NCBI RefSeq assembly: GCF_001514145.1
Contig: NZ_KQ948660.1
Location: forward strand, 413,658 to 477,657
Source: Streptomyces canus
GTDB lineage: Bacteria > Actinomycetota > Actinomycetes > Streptomycetales > Streptomycetaceae
Direction: 5' to 3'
Length of the DNA stretch: 64,000 nucleotides
Shown: positions 43,191 through 52,791 of the stretch, one piece after another
Layout of the letters: each line of letters starts with the position of its first letter
How positions within the stretch are numbered: the stretch's first letter is position 1
Program-made: the position numbers and the translations under genes
The notes under the pieces: generated by a model
What the model was told of the DNA's origin: nothing
Seen by the model: only the letters and a program-made list of their open reading frames with translations
Databases searched by the model: none

Positions 43191-45713
43191 ATGAGCAACC
43201 CGGCCGTACCGCCGCGCTCCCTCGCGGAAGCGCTCCGGGCCAGGGACGACGCCTCCCTGGCCGCGCTTCTGCGTGCCCGCCCCGACCTCATCACCCCCGT
43301 GCCCACGGACCTGACCCAGCTCGCGACCCGGGCCGGGACGCGGGCGTCGGTGGTGCGGGCGCTGGAGCGGCTGGACCGTTTCGCGCTGCAGACGGCGGAG
43401 GCGCTGGCCGTGGCCGCGGACCCGGCGCCGTACGCGGAACTGCTGGCGCTGCTGACCGGTGACGGCGGCGACCCGGCCGTCTCTTCGGCGCTTCCCCGCG
43501 CCCTCGCCACCCTGCGGGAGCAGGCGCTGGTGTGGGGGGACGACGACCGGCTGCGGCTGGTGCGCACCGCCCGGGAGCTGCTCGCGCCCTCGCCGCAGCA
43601 TCCGTCGCCGACCGGGCTCGGGCCGACCGTGCAGGAGGCCACGGCGGGCATGTCGCCGGGCCGCATCCAGGACATCGTGACGGCGACGGGGCTCGGCTCG
43701 ACCCACGACGCGGTGTCGGCGGTGGCGTCGCTGACGGCCCTGTTCGGGGACCGCGAGCGGATGTCCGCGCTGCTCGACGGGCTCCCGGAGGAGTCGCGGG
43801 AGGTGCTCACCCGGCTGGTGTGGGGCCCGCCGTACGGCCAGGTCACCGCCGACCCTGCGGCCCATCTGCGGCGCCTGCTGGACCTGGGGCTGCTGGTGCC
43901 GACGGCGCCCGGGACGGTCGTACTTCCGCGGGAGGTGGCCCTGCACCTGCGTGGCGGCCGTGCGCACCGCGCGGTGGAGCCGCTGCCGCCGGCCGTGGAG
44001 GCCGCGGCGACACACCGTCCACAGGTGGTGGACGCGACGGCGGCCGGGCAGGCGTACACCGCGCTCGCGACCGTCGAGGAGCTGCTGAAGGACTGGGACG
44101 AGGGCGGGCCCGCGGTGCTGCGGGCGGGCGGCCTCAGCGTCCGCGACCTCAAGCGCACGGCCGTCGCCCTGGACGTGGCGGAACCGGTCGCCGCGTTCTG
44201 GGTCGAGCTGGCGTACGCGGCGGGCCTGCTGGCCTCCGACGGCGAGGCGGACGAACGGTACGCGGCGACCCCGGCCCACGACGAGTGGATGGAGCAGCCC
44301 GCGGCACGGCGCTGGGCCCGTCTGGCGGAGGCGTGGCTGACGGCGACGCGGGTGTCCGGCGTGGTGGGCGGCCGGGACGCGAAGGAACGCACGCTGTCGA
44401 CGCTGGGCCCGGGACTCGACCGCAGTGCGGCGCCGGAGGTACGGCACCGGGTGCTGACGCTGCTGGCGGGGCTGCCGGAAGGCGCGTCGCCGTCGAAGGA
44501 GTCGGTGCTGGCCCGGCTGCGCTGGGAGCGTCCGCTGCGGGGGCCGCAGCGCGAGGACGATCTGCGGTCACGGCTCGCGGAGTGGACGCTGGCGGAGGCG
44601 GAGCTGCTGGGCGTGACGGGGCGGGGCGCGCTGTCGGGGCACGGGCGGGCGTTGCTGGGCGCGACCGCGCAGAAGACGCCGGACCAGGCGCCGCAGGGCC
44701 CCGGCGACAAGCTGCCCGTGCACCATCGGCCCACCGTCGCGGAACCCCTCTCCCCCGCCGAGCAGGCCACCGCGTCCGCCGCGGCCGCCCGGCTGCTCAC
44801 GCCGTTGCTGCCCGAGCCGCTGGACCACGTCCTGCTGCAGGCCGACCTGACCGCGGTGGCCCCCGGTCCGCTGCAGCGGTCGCTGGCCGAGGTGCTGGAC
44901 GTGCTGGCCGACGTGGAGTCGAAGGGCGGGGCGACGGTCTACCGCTTCACCCCCGGCTCGGTACGCCGTGCTCTGGACGCCGGCCAGTCCGCCTCCGACC
45001 TGCACGCCTTCCTCGCCGCGCACGCGCGGACGCCGGTGCCGCAGCCGCTGACGTATCTGATCGACGACGTGGCGCGCCGGCACGGTCACCTCAGGGTCGG
45101 CGCGGCCTCCGCCTACGTCCGCTGCGACGACGACGCCCTCCTCAACGAGATCCTCGCCGACAAGCGCGCCGCGGGGCTGCGTCTGCGCCGCCTGGCCCCG
45201 ACGGTGCTGGCCGCGCAGGCCGACCCGGCGTCACTCCTGGACGGTCTGCGGGCGATGGGCTTCGCTCCGGCCGCCGAGTCCGCGGAGGGCGATGTCCTGA
45301 TCACCCGCGCCCACGCCCATCGCACCCCGCCCCGCACGGCCCCCGAACCCGTCCCGGACGGCCCCCCGATCCCCGACGCGACGCTCCTGTCGGCCGCGAT
45401 CCGGGCGATCCGGGCAGGTGACCTGGCCTCGACGACCCCGCGCAGACAGACCGACCGGCCCCCGCCCGCCACCGGTGAGCTCCCCCGCACCAACTCCGCC
45501 GAGACCCTCGCCACCATGCAGGCCGCCGTCCTCACCGGCGAGGCCCTGTGGATCGGTTACGTCAACGCCGAGGGCGCCGCCAGCCAACGCCTCATCGCCC
45601 CCGTACGCGTCGAGGGCGGCTTCGTCACGGCCTACGACCACACCGCGGACGAGGTCCGCACGTATCCGCTGCACCGGGTGACCGGGGTGGCGGAGCTGGC
45701 GGACGAGGCGTAG
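43191..45713 (+). CDS. XPB-helicase-associated protein (helicase C-terminal-like plus WYL-like)
   Basis: 840 residues. MSNPAVPPRSLAEALRARDDASLAALLRARPDLITPVPTDL opens a helicase-associated winged-helix region; the Helicase_C_3-type domain lies at about 520-680 (LPEPLDHVLLQADLTAVAPGPL, YRFTPGSVRRALDAGQSASDLHAFL, YLIDDVARRHGHLRVG), and the C-terminus is WYL-like (ALWIGYVNAEGAASQRLIAPVRVEGGFVTAYDHTADEVRTYPLHRV). No intact Walker A was found. The mycobacterial counterpart (Rv0862c) is next to the XPB gene; here the XPB gene follows 1.7 kb downstream. Probably a regulatory or clamp partner of that helicase. Confidence 0.82.
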   Translation: MSNPAVPPRSLAEALRARDDASLAALLRARPDLITPVPTDLTQLATRAGTRASVVRALERLDRFALQTAEALAVAADPAPYAELLALLTGDGGDPAVSSALPRALATLREQALVWGDDDRLRLVRTARELLAPSPQHPSPTGLGPTVQEATAGMSPGRIQDIVTATGLGSTHDAVSAVASLTALFGDRERMSALLDGLPEESREVLTRLVWGPPYGQVTADPAAHLRRLLDLGLLVPTAPGTVVLPREVALHLRGGRAHRAVEPLPPAVEAAATHRPQVVDATAAGQAYTALATVEELLKDWDEGGPAVLRAGGLSVRDLKRTAVALDVAEPVAAFWVELAYAAGLLASDGEADERYAATPAHDEWMEQPAARRWARLAEAWLTATRVSGVVGGRDAKERTLSTLGPGLDRSAAPEVRHRVLTLLAGLPEGASPSKESVLARLRWERPLRGPQREDDLRSRLAEWTLAEAELLGVTGRGALSGHGRALLGATAQKTPDQAPQGPGDKLPVHHRPTVAEPLSPAEQATASAAAARLLTPLLPEPLDHVLLQADLTAVAPGPLQRSLAEVLDVLADVESKGGATVYRFTPGSVRRALDAGQSASDLHAFLAAHARTPVPQPLTYLIDDVARRHGHLRVGAASAYVRCDDDALLNEILADKRAAGLRLRRLAPTVLAAQADPASLLDGLRAMGFAPAAESAEGDVLITRAHAHRTPPRTAPEPVPDGPPIPDATLLSAAIRAIRAGDLASTTPRRQTDRPPPATGELPRTNSAETLATMQAAVLTGEALWIGYVNAEGAASQRLIAPVRVEGGFVTAYDHTADEVRTYPLHRVTGVAELADEA

Positions 45714-45812
45714 GGCTCGAAACCGGCGCTTCCGGGAGGGGCGGAGGGGAAACGCTCTCCTGGACAGGACCGCGTGTCCGGCACACTCGGTGTCTTCGGC
45801 GAAGGGGATTTC

Positions 45813-46712
45813 ATGGCAACGACGATCCGCAGGGCGGTCATCCCCGCGGCGGGGCTGGGATCCCGTCTGCTGCCCCTGACGAAGGCGATCCCGAAGGAGA
45901 TGCTGCCGGTCGGTGACAAGCCGGTCATCGAGCACACCGTCAGGGAGCTGGTGGCATCCGGCATCACCGACATCACCATCGTCGTCTCCGGCGGCAAGGG
46001 GCTGATCCAGGACCACTTCCGCCCCAATCCGACCCTCGTCGCGCAGCTGCGGACGGACGGCAAGACGGCCTACGCGGACGCCGTGGAGGAGGTCGGCGAG
46101 CTCTCCCGGCTCGGGCACATCACCTACCTCGACCAGCACGGCCCGTACGGCAACGGCACTCCCGTCCTCAACGCCGCGCGCAACGTCGGCGACGAGCCGG
46201 TCCTGGTCCTGTGGCCGGACGACGTCTTCGTGGCCGAGGCCCCGCGCGCCCAACAGCTGATCCGCGCCTACGAGGCGACCAGCTGCCCGGTCCTCGCCCT
46301 GCTGCCGATGGACCCGGCCGACTCGCAGCGCTACGGCGTGCCCCGGGTCAAGGAGGACCTCGGTGACGGGCTGCTGCGGATCACCGGCCTGGTCGAGAAG
46401 CCGAAGCCGCAGGACGCGCCCTCCGCCTACGCGGCCATCGGCGGCTATGTCATCACCCCCGGCATCATCGAGGAGCTGCGCAGCCAGACCGAGCGCTGGT
46501 ACGAGCACCGGACCGGAGAGATCTACCTGACGGACGCCATCAACGCCTACGCGAGCAGCAAGGCCGTCTACGGCCAGGTCATCCAGGGCCGCTGGTACGA
46601 CACCGGCAATCCGCTGGCCTACCTCACGGCCCAGTTCGCCGCCGCGCTCGCCGACCCGGAGTACGGCCCCCATCTGCGCCGGCTGGCCGAGCTCGCCGAG
46701 GACCGGTCCTGA
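45813..46712 (+). CDS. galU: UTP--glucose-1-phosphate uridylyltransferase
   Basis: 299 residues from ATG 45813 (GAAGGGG six bases before). Nucleotidyltransferase motif AAGLGSRLLPLTKAIPKEMLPV with the catalytic Lys and Arg, LGHITYLDQHGPYGNGTPVL, LWPDDVFVAE and LVEKPKPQDAPSAYAAIGGYVI. It makes UDP-glucose for cell-wall and storage carbohydrates and the Leloir pathway. The stop is three bases before the convergent gene's end. Confidence 0.94.
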   Translation: MATTIRRAVIPAAGLGSRLLPLTKAIPKEMLPVGDKPVIEHTVRELVASGITDITIVVSGGKGLIQDHFRPNPTLVAQLRTDGKTAYADAVEEVGELSRLGHITYLDQHGPYGNGTPVLNAARNVGDEPVLVLWPDDVFVAEAPRAQQLIRAYEATSCPVLALLPMDPADSQRYGVPRVKEDLGDGLLRITGLVEKPKPQDAPSAYAAIGGYVITPGIIEELRSQTERWYEHRTGEIYLTDAINAYASSKAVYGQVIQGRWYDTGNPLAYLTAQFAAALADPEYGPHLRRLAELAEDRS

Positions 46713-46715
46713 CGG

Positions 46716-47270
46716 TCAGCAGTCCACGACGGCGGCGCCCGCCGGCAGCCCGAAGTGGGTGCGGGCCTTGTCCTCCAGGGCGCCGGAGGACATCGAGTCC
46801 TGGGCGAGCGATGCACCGACGAAACCGAAGTGGTCCCTCGTCCAGGACGCGTTCCCGGCACCGTCGGGGGCCTCCTCCTGGGACACGACCCGGTAGCCGC
46901 CCGCGGCCGCATGATCCCGTTCCAGCCGCACCACCTGCGGGATCTGCCCCGCGCTGCACTCCACCAGGGTGTCGTCGTGCACGCCGTACTCCACGCACAG
47001 CGTGAAGACGTCCGCCCGCACGTCGCCCCCGCGCTGCCGGAGACCGAGCGCCTCGGCCCGGCAGAACCAGCGTGCCTTCAGGGCGGGCACCGTCTCGCCG
47101 TATCCGCTGCCCCGCGCTTCGGACGCGATCCGGGCCTCGATCACCGGCCGGACCTGATCCCACAGCCGTGTGTCGACATCCGTCGCCGGCCACATCACGT
47201 AGGCACCGGTCGCCACCAGCACCGCGACCGCTCCCCCGCCGACCACCCATCTGCCCGCGGACATCCCCAT
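46716..47270 (-). CDS. Signal-anchored protein with conserved cysteines, unknown
   Basis: 184 residues from ATG 47270 (GAGGAGGG upstream). N-terminal signal or anchor: RWVVGGGAVAVLVATGAYVMWP. The rest, outside the membrane, carries cysteine-containing turns ARWFCRAEAL, FTLCVEYGVHDDTLVECSAGQIP and a C-terminal DC. The pattern suggests a small extracytoplasmic disulfide-bonded domain. Not recognised as a known family. Confidence 0.75.
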   Translation of the reverse strand: MGMSAGRWVVGGGAVAVLVATGAYVMWPATDVDTRLWDQVRPVIEARIASEARGSGYGETVPALKARWFCRAEALGLRQRGGDVRADVFTLCVEYGVHDDTLVECSAGQIPQVVRLERDHAAAGGYRVVSQEEAPDGAGNASWTRDHFGFVGASLAQDSMSSGALEDKARTHFGLPAGAAVVDC

Positions 47271-47396
47271 ACGCCCTCCTCGCCCCACTCCCGTCAGTCA
47301 AGACACACGAGCGGGGGCCGGGGTTGCACGCCGCGGAACTCCCTTGATCGTCCCTGGTTGAGGCACACTGGACGTTTGGCCCGTGCGGAAGGATGC

Positions 47397-49052
47397 ATGT
47401 ACGTGAACGGTCCTCTCATCGTCCAGTCCGACAAGACCCTGCTGCTCGAGGTCGATCACGAGCAGGCCGACGAGTGCCGTCGGGCCATCGCGCCGTTCGC
47501 GGAGCTGGAGCGGGCGCCCGAGCACATCCACACCTACCGGGTGACGCCGCTGGGGCTGTGGAACGCGCGGGCCGCCGGGCACGACGCCGAGCAGGTGGTC
47601 GACGCGCTGGTGCAGTACAGCCGGTATCCGGTGCCGCACGCCCTGCTCGTCGACGTCGCCGAGACGATGGACCGGTACGGGCGGCTCACCCTGAGCAAGC
47701 ACCCCGCGCACGGGCTCGTGCTCACCACCACCGACCGGCCGGTGCTGGAGGAGATCCTGCGCTCGAAGCGGATCATCCCGCTGGTGGGGGCGCGGCTCGA
47801 CCCGGACACCGTGGCCGTGCACCCCTCCGAGCGCGGGCAGATCAAGCAGACGCTGCTGAAGCTGGGCTGGCCCGCCGAGGACCTCGCGGGGTACGTCGAC
47901 GGCGAGGCGCACCCGATCGAGCTGGCCGAGGACGGGTGGGCGCTCAGGCCCTACCAGAAGCAGGCCGTGGAGAACTTCTGGCACGGCGGCAGCGGGGTCG
48001 TGGTGCTGCCCTGCGGTGCGGGCAAGACCCTCGTCGGCGCCGGGTCCATGGCGCAGGCCAAGTCGACCACGCTGATCCTCGTCACCAACACCGTCTCGGC
48101 CCGGCAGTGGAAGCACGAGCTGGTGAAGCGGACCTCCCTGACCGAGGACGAGATCGGCGAGTACAGCGGGACGCGCAAGGAGATCCGGCCCGTCACCATC
48201 GCCACCTACCAGGTGCTGACGACCCGGCGGAAGGGCGTCTACCCGCACCTGGAGCTCTTCGACTCCCGGGACTGGGGGCTCATCGTCTACGACGAGGTGC
48301 ACCTGCTGCCGGCGCCCGTCTTCAAGTTCACCGCCGACCTCCAGGCCCGGCGCAGACTCGGGCTGACCGCGACCCTCGTGCGGGAGGACGGGCGGGAGTC
48401 GGACGTCTTCTCGCTCATCGGGCCCAAGCGGTTCGACGCGCCGTGGAAGGAGATCGAGGCGCAGGGGTACATCGCGCCGGCCGACTGTGTCGAGGTGCGG
48501 GTGAACCTGACCGACTCCGAGCGGCTCGCCTACGCCACCGCCGAGCAGGAGGAGAAGTACCGCTTCTGTGCCACGACCGCGACGAAGCGGAAGGTCACGG
48601 AGGCTCTGGTTCGGCGCTTCGCGGGTCAGCAGATCCTGGTGATCGGCCAGTACATCGACCAGCTCGACGAACTCGGCGAGCATCTGAACGCTCCCGTCAT
48701 CAAGGGCGAGACCTCCAACGCCCAGCGCGAGAAGCTCTTCGACGCCTTCCGGCAGGGCGAGATCAGCGTGCTGGTGGTGTCCAAGGTCGCGAACTTCTCT
48801 ATCGACCTGCCGGAGGCGACGGTCGCCATCCAGGTCTCGGGGACGTTCGGATCGCGGCAGGAGGAGGCACAGCGGCTGGGGCGGGTACTGCGCCCGAAGG
48901 CGGACGGCCACCAGGCGCACTTCTACTCCGTCGTCGCCCGCGACACGCTCGACCAGGACTTCGCCGCCCACCGGCAGCGGTTCCTCGCCGAGCAGGGGTA
49001 CGCCTACCGGATCGTGGACGCGGACGAGATCCTGGCGGACGACGGCGCCTGA
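47397..49052 (+). CDS. XPB/Rad25-type superfamily 2 DNA helicase
   Basis: 551 residues from ATG 47397. After an N-terminal damage-recognition-like domain (1-180), the helicase core has Walker A LPCGAGKT (204-211), the DEVH box (299-302), motif III LTATL (323-327) followed at once by the RED motif of XPB (329-331), and motif VI QRLGRVLRPK. Mycobacterial XPB is an ATP-dependent 3'-5' helicase and annealing protein with presumed repair function. GalU and an unknown gene separate it from its usual partner gene upstream. Confidence 0.93.
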   Translation: MYVNGPLIVQSDKTLLLEVDHEQADECRRAIAPFAELERAPEHIHTYRVTPLGLWNARAAGHDAEQVVDALVQYSRYPVPHALLVDVAETMDRYGRLTLSKHPAHGLVLTTTDRPVLEEILRSKRIIPLVGARLDPDTVAVHPSERGQIKQTLLKLGWPAEDLAGYVDGEAHPIELAEDGWALRPYQKQAVENFWHGGSGVVVLPCGAGKTLVGAGSMAQAKSTTLILVTNTVSARQWKHELVKRTSLTEDEIGEYSGTRKEIRPVTIATYQVLTTRRKGVYPHLELFDSRDWGLIVYDEVHLLPAPVFKFTADLQARRRLGLTATLVREDGRESDVFSLIGPKRFDAPWKEIEAQGYIAPADCVEVRVNLTDSERLAYATAEQEEKYRFCATTATKRKVTEALVRRFAGQQILVIGQYIDQLDELGEHLNAPVIKGETSNAQREKLFDAFRQGEISVLVVSKVANFSIDLPEATVAIQVSGTFGSRQEEAQRLGRVLRPKADGHQAHFYSVVARDTLDQDFAAHRQRFLAEQGYAYRIVDADEILADDGA

Positions 49053-49065
49053 ACCGGAGCCACGG

Positions 49066-49428
49066 TCACGGCATCGGGAGGGTGAAGACCAGCACCAGCA
49101 CGGTCAGCGGCGGCAGTACCGCCACCGCTGCCAGCCATGCGCGCAGGGCCGACCAGCGGCGGTGCCGGGGCAGTGCCCAGGAGGCGACGTACGCGGGCAG
49201 GGTGACCAGGATCCCGAACTCCAGGATCCCGTAGATCACGGTCAGAGAGGTCATCAGCGCCGACGGGCAGTCGTCGGGGCCGCAGGAGTCGGTGGCCATC
49301 GCGGAGAGTCCGCCGAGGAACAGTGCGGCCGGGCCGAGGAGGACCAGCAGGATCGTCGCGACGAGAGGGGCCACCCAGGCGCGACGGTCCTGGTCGGTGG
49401 CGCATACCGGTGCGGTCGCTGTCGTCAT
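49066..49428 (-). CDS. Small membrane protein, unknown
   Basis: 120 residues with three membrane segments: APLVATILLVLLGPAALFLGGLSA, LTVIYGILEFGILVTLPAYVASWAL and WLAAVAVLPPLTVLVLVFTLP. A cytoplasmic or extracytoplasmic loop has DSCGPDDCP, two cysteines that could form a disulfide. Convergent with the XPB gene. Not recognised. Confidence 0.78.
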   Translation of the reverse strand: MTTATAPVCATDQDRRAWVAPLVATILLVLLGPAALFLGGLSAMATDSCGPDDCPSALMTSLTVIYGILEFGILVTLPAYVASWALPRHRRWSALRAWLAAVAVLPPLTVLVLVFTLPMP

Positions 49429-49500
49429 GCGTCCGAGTGAACCGCCCGAGGGGACGGACGGGCATCGGCTCGGGTACTCATCCCGGACCGTGCCCCGTAC

Positions 49501-49689
49501 TCACCGGCGACGCCGGACGACGCCCGCCTCCTCGCCGTACTCGCCGAGTATGACGACGTCGAAGGCGGCGCCGGCGATGACGCGGACGGCTCTCAGGGCC
49601 TGGCCGACGCGGTGGCGGGGGGTGAGGCCGGAGACGGGGGTCGCCCCGGACGGGCGACCGGGGGCTGGGGTGAAGGTCGCTGCACTCAT
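49501..49689 (-). CDS. Conserved 62-residue protein, unknown
   Basis: From ATG 49689: MSAATFTPAPGRPSGATPVS, then GLTPRHRVGQALRAVRVIAG and AAFDVVILGEYGEEAGVVRRRR. A Pro-rich N-terminus, one amphipathic helix with Arg residues, and a hydrophobic strand. I recall close copies at this place in other Streptomyces genomes, upstream of and divergent from the HelR-like gene. Short, so confidence is moderate; function unknown. Confidence 0.62.
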   Translation of the reverse strand: MSAATFTPAPGRPSGATPVSGLTPRHRVGQALRAVRVIAGAAFDVVILGEYGEEAGVVRRRR

Positions 49690-49972
49690 GTCTCCATGGT
49701 GGCCTTCGAGGCATAAGGAGGGCATCGGTCCCAGGTAGCCACTTCCTGTGCTACCTGAGTACACCCCCTGGGTGGAGCCACCCCTACGGGACGGCGGGTC
49801 CGACCCTGAGACGCGGGAAAACTCGTTGGCCGCCTCACACCTCGCCGGTCTAGAATCTCCGCTCTTGCCCGCCTCCCTCCCGGAGCGCCGCCGACCGGAC
49901 GGAAACCGGCCGGCACCTCGCTGCCGTCCACCCGGCAGCCATCCACCCCGCAGCGCCTTCGGAGGCACCCCC
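49690..49972. promoter_or_regulatory. 283-bp leader/promoter region of the HelR-like gene
   Basis: ttggcc (49826-49831) and tagaat (49851-49856) are -35/-10-like with a 19-bp spacer; the start would leave a leader of about 110 nt. gggtgg-ag-ccaccc (49770-49783) is a small dyad further upstream. I did not find anything I can equate with the rifamycin-associated element reported for helR promoters; its exact consensus I do not remember well enough to exclude it. Confidence 0.4.
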
Positions 49973-52054
49973 TTGTCCAGGCCGCCCACGCCCGTGCCCG
50001 TAGCCGACGACCCCCTGGCCCGCGAACGCTCCCACCTCGCCGGCTCGCGTGCCGCACTGCGCGCCATGCGGGAGGACGCCGAGTCGCTGGACATCAAGGA
50101 CGTCACCGCGAACTGGGTCAACGCCGAGGTCCTGGCCCGCCAGATCGGCGAGCGCATCAAGTCGCTGGCCGACCTCAGCGACACCCCGCTCTTCTTCGGC
50201 CGCCTCGACTACCTGCACTCCCCCGGCGCCGACCGGGCCGAGGGCGCGGAGGGCGAGCGCTTCTACATCGGGCGCCGGCACGTCCACGACCACGACGGCG
50301 ACCCGATGGTGATCGACTGGCGTGCGCCGGTCTCGCAGCCGTTCTACCGGGCGTCCAAGAAGGACCCGATGGACGTCGGGCTGCGCCGCCGATTCGGCTA
50401 CACGCGCGGCGAGATCACGGCTTACGAGGACGAGCACCTCTCCGACCCCGCCGAGACGGCGACCACCAGCAAGCTGCTCCAGCAGGAGATCGAGCGCCCG
50501 CGCGTCGGCCCGATGCGCGACATCGTCGCGACCATCCAGCCCGAGCAGGACGAGATCGTACGGTCCGGACTCGGCGGCACGGTCTGTGTACAGGGAGGCC
50601 CCGGCACCGGGAAGACCGCCGTCGGCCTGCACCGGGTCGCGTATCTGCTCTACGCCCATCGCGAGCGGCTCGCCCGCACCGGCACCCTCGTCATCGGGCC
50701 GAACCGGTCCTTCCTGCACTACATCGAGCAAGTGCTGCCCGCGCTGGGTGAGTTGTCGGTGCAGCAGGCGACCGTCGACGACCTGGTGGCGGCGGGCCTG
50801 GAGGTGCGCGGCACCGATGACGCGGCCGCCGCCGTCCTCAAGGGCGACGCGAGGATGGCGGAGGTGCTCAAGCGGGCCGTGTACGCGCACGTGACGATGC
50901 CCGCCGAGCCGGTGATGGTCGTCCGCGGATCGCGCAGGTGGCGGGTCCCGGCGTACGAGATCGAGGAGATCGTCCGGGAGTTGCTCGACCGGGGCATCCG
51001 CTACGGCGCCGCCCGCGAGGCGCTCCCGCAGCGCATCGCGCACGCCGTGCTGGTGCAGATGGAGCGGTCCGGGGAGGCGCCGGACGACCGTGTGCAGGAC
51101 GCGGTGGCCCGCAACCCGGCGGTGAAGGCCGCGGTCAAGGCGATCTGGCCGCCGGTGGATCCGGCGAAGCTGGTGCTCCGGCTGCTGACGGATGCGGACT
51201 TCCTCGCCGTCCACGCCGAGGGGATCCTCGACGAGGACGAGCAGAAGACGATCCTCTGGGCGCTGCCTGGATCTGGTAAAAGGGCGGTCCGGAGCGTGAA
51301 GTCGGCCAAGTGGTCCGCCGCGGACGCGGTGTTGATCGACGAGGCGACGGACATCGTGGAGCGCACGCACTCCCTCGGGCATGTGGTCCTGGACGAGGCG
51401 CAGGACCTGTCCCCCATGCAGTACCGCGCGGTCGGTCGCCGCTGCTCCACCGGTTCGGCGACCGTCCTCGGTGACCTCGCGCAGGGCACCACGCCCTGGG
51501 CGACGCGGAGTTGGGACGAGGCGCTGGCCCACCTGGGCAAGTCCGACGGCGTGATCGAGGAGTTGACGGCGGGTTTCCGCGTGCCGACGGACGTCATCAC
51601 GTACGCCTCCCGCCTCCTCCCGCACATCGCGCCGGGCCTGACCCCAGTCGCGTCGGTCCGGGAGAACCCGGGCTTCTTCGATGTCCGCCCCGTGGAGACC
51701 ACGGACCAAGTGGTCGCCGCGTGCGAGGAGTTGCTGCGCAACGAGGGCTCGACCGGCCTGATCGCCGCCGACGCCCGCGTCCCGCAGCTGGCGGAGGCGC
51801 TGACCGCGGCCGGCATCGGCCATCTGGCCCCCGGTGAGGAGACGACGGCCGAAACCCGTCTGACCCTGGTCCCGGCGTCCCTCGCCAAGGGCCTCGAGTA
51901 CGACTACGTCGTCCTGGACGAGCCGCAGGCGGTGGTGGACGGCGAACCGGACGAACGCACGGGCCTGCGGCGGCTGTACGTGGCACTGACCCGAGCGGTG
52001 TCGGGGCTGATCGTGACGCACGCGGCGCCGTTGCCGGCGCAGCTCGCCGACTAG
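49973..52054 (+). CDS. helR: HelD/HelR-type RNA polymerase recycling ATPase (UvrD/Rep-like)
   Basis: 693 residues from TTG 49973, chosen because GGAGG lies seven bases upstream. The N-terminus (1-80) is helical, fitting the coiled coil that enters the polymerase secondary channel. Walker A GGPGTGKTAVGLHR starts at 208; Walker B is VVLDEAQDLSPMQ; the 2A domain has ELTAGFRVPTD and LYVALTRAVSGLIVTH. Motif order equals HelD. HelR proteins displace rifamycin from RNA polymerase and rescue stalled enzyme; the symbol rests on the length and motif match, which plain HelD also largely shares. Confidence 0.82.
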   Translation: MSRPPTPVPVADDPLARERSHLAGSRAALRAMREDAESLDIKDVTANWVNAEVLARQIGERIKSLADLSDTPLFFGRLDYLHSPGADRAEGAEGERFYIGRRHVHDHDGDPMVIDWRAPVSQPFYRASKKDPMDVGLRRRFGYTRGEITAYEDEHLSDPAETATTSKLLQQEIERPRVGPMRDIVATIQPEQDEIVRSGLGGTVCVQGGPGTGKTAVGLHRVAYLLYAHRERLARTGTLVIGPNRSFLHYIEQVLPALGELSVQQATVDDLVAAGLEVRGTDDAAAAVLKGDARMAEVLKRAVYAHVTMPAEPVMVVRGSRRWRVPAYEIEEIVRELLDRGIRYGAAREALPQRIAHAVLVQMERSGEAPDDRVQDAVARNPAVKAAVKAIWPPVDPAKLVLRLLTDADFLAVHAEGILDEDEQKTILWALPGSGKRAVRSVKSAKWSAADAVLIDEATDIVERTHSLGHVVLDEAQDLSPMQYRAVGRRCSTGSATVLGDLAQGTTPWATRSWDEALAHLGKSDGVIEELTAGFRVPTDVITYASRLLPHIAPGLTPVASVRENPGFFDVRPVETTDQVVAACEELLRNEGSTGLIAADARVPQLAEALTAAGIGHLAPGEETTAETRLTLVPASLAKGLEYDYVVLDEPQAVVDGEPDERTGLRRLYVALTRAVSGLIVTHAAPLPAQLAD

Positions 52055-52791
52055 GGCGCCGCGTCCTGTTGCCTGCCGAGTGAGGGTGTGGGGGGCTGGT
52101 CGGGCACGTCCAGGACGTGCCGCCACTGCCGGACCGCGTCCGCCGACACCGGCGCCCCCCAGCCCTCCGGCCTCGCCGCCCCGCCGATGTGGAACGCGTC
52201 GATTCCCGCCGCCCACAGCCTCGGCACATGGTCCAGCCGTAGACCGCCACCCACCAGAAGCTGCTGTTCGTACCCCGGCTCCCCCGCCCGCGACGCCTCC
52301 GCGAGGAGCACCGGCAGCCCCTCGTCGACGCCCGCCGCCGAGCCCGCGGTGAGGTAGGTGTCCAGACCCGGCAGATCGGCCAGCTGCTTCCGCAGCGCGT
52401 CCCGGTCGGCGGCATGGTCGATCGCCCGGTGAAAGGTCCAGCGGCACCCGTCCAGCACCTCGACGACCCGCTCCACGGCGGCCAGATCGACCTCGCCGTC
52501 CACGTCCAGGAACCCCAGCACGAACTCCTGGGCCCCGGCGTCCGCCACCTCCCGGGCCGCCCGGGCCACCCGCGAGACGTCCCCCGCCCCGAACCCGTCC
52601 GCCAGCCGCAGCATCACCCGCACCGGGATGTCCACGGCGGCCCGGATCGCGGCGACCGTCGAGACCGTCGGCGTCAGACCGTCCGCCGCCATGTCGGTCA
52701 CGAGTTCCAGCCGGTCCGCGCCTCCGGCCTGGGCGGCGATCGCGTCCTCGGCGTCCAGGGCGATCACCTCCAGGACTGCACGCTTGCTCAT
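52051..52791 (-). CDS. cutC: CutC family protein (copper homeostasis type)
   Basis: 246 residues, TIM-barrel family: LEVIALDAEDAIAAQAGGADRLELVTDMAADGLTPTV, then VMLRLADGFGAG, EFVLGFLDVDGEVD, WTFHRAIDHAADRD, LTAGSAAGVDEG and GIDAFHIGGAA. CutC was described as a copper tolerance protein in E. coli but its direct role is disputed. Ends with a four-base overlap on the convergent helR gene. Lone gene. Confidence 0.9.
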   Translation of the reverse strand: MSKRAVLEVIALDAEDAIAAQAGGADRLELVTDMAADGLTPTVSTVAAIRAAVDIPVRVMLRLADGFGAGDVSRVARAAREVADAGAQEFVLGFLDVDGEVDLAAVERVVEVLDGCRWTFHRAIDHAADRDALRKQLADLPGLDTYLTAGSAAGVDEGLPVLLAEASRAGEPGYEQQLLVGGGLRLDHVPRLWAAGIDAFHIGGAARPEGWGAPVSADAVRQWRHVLDVPDQPPTPSLGRQQDAAP

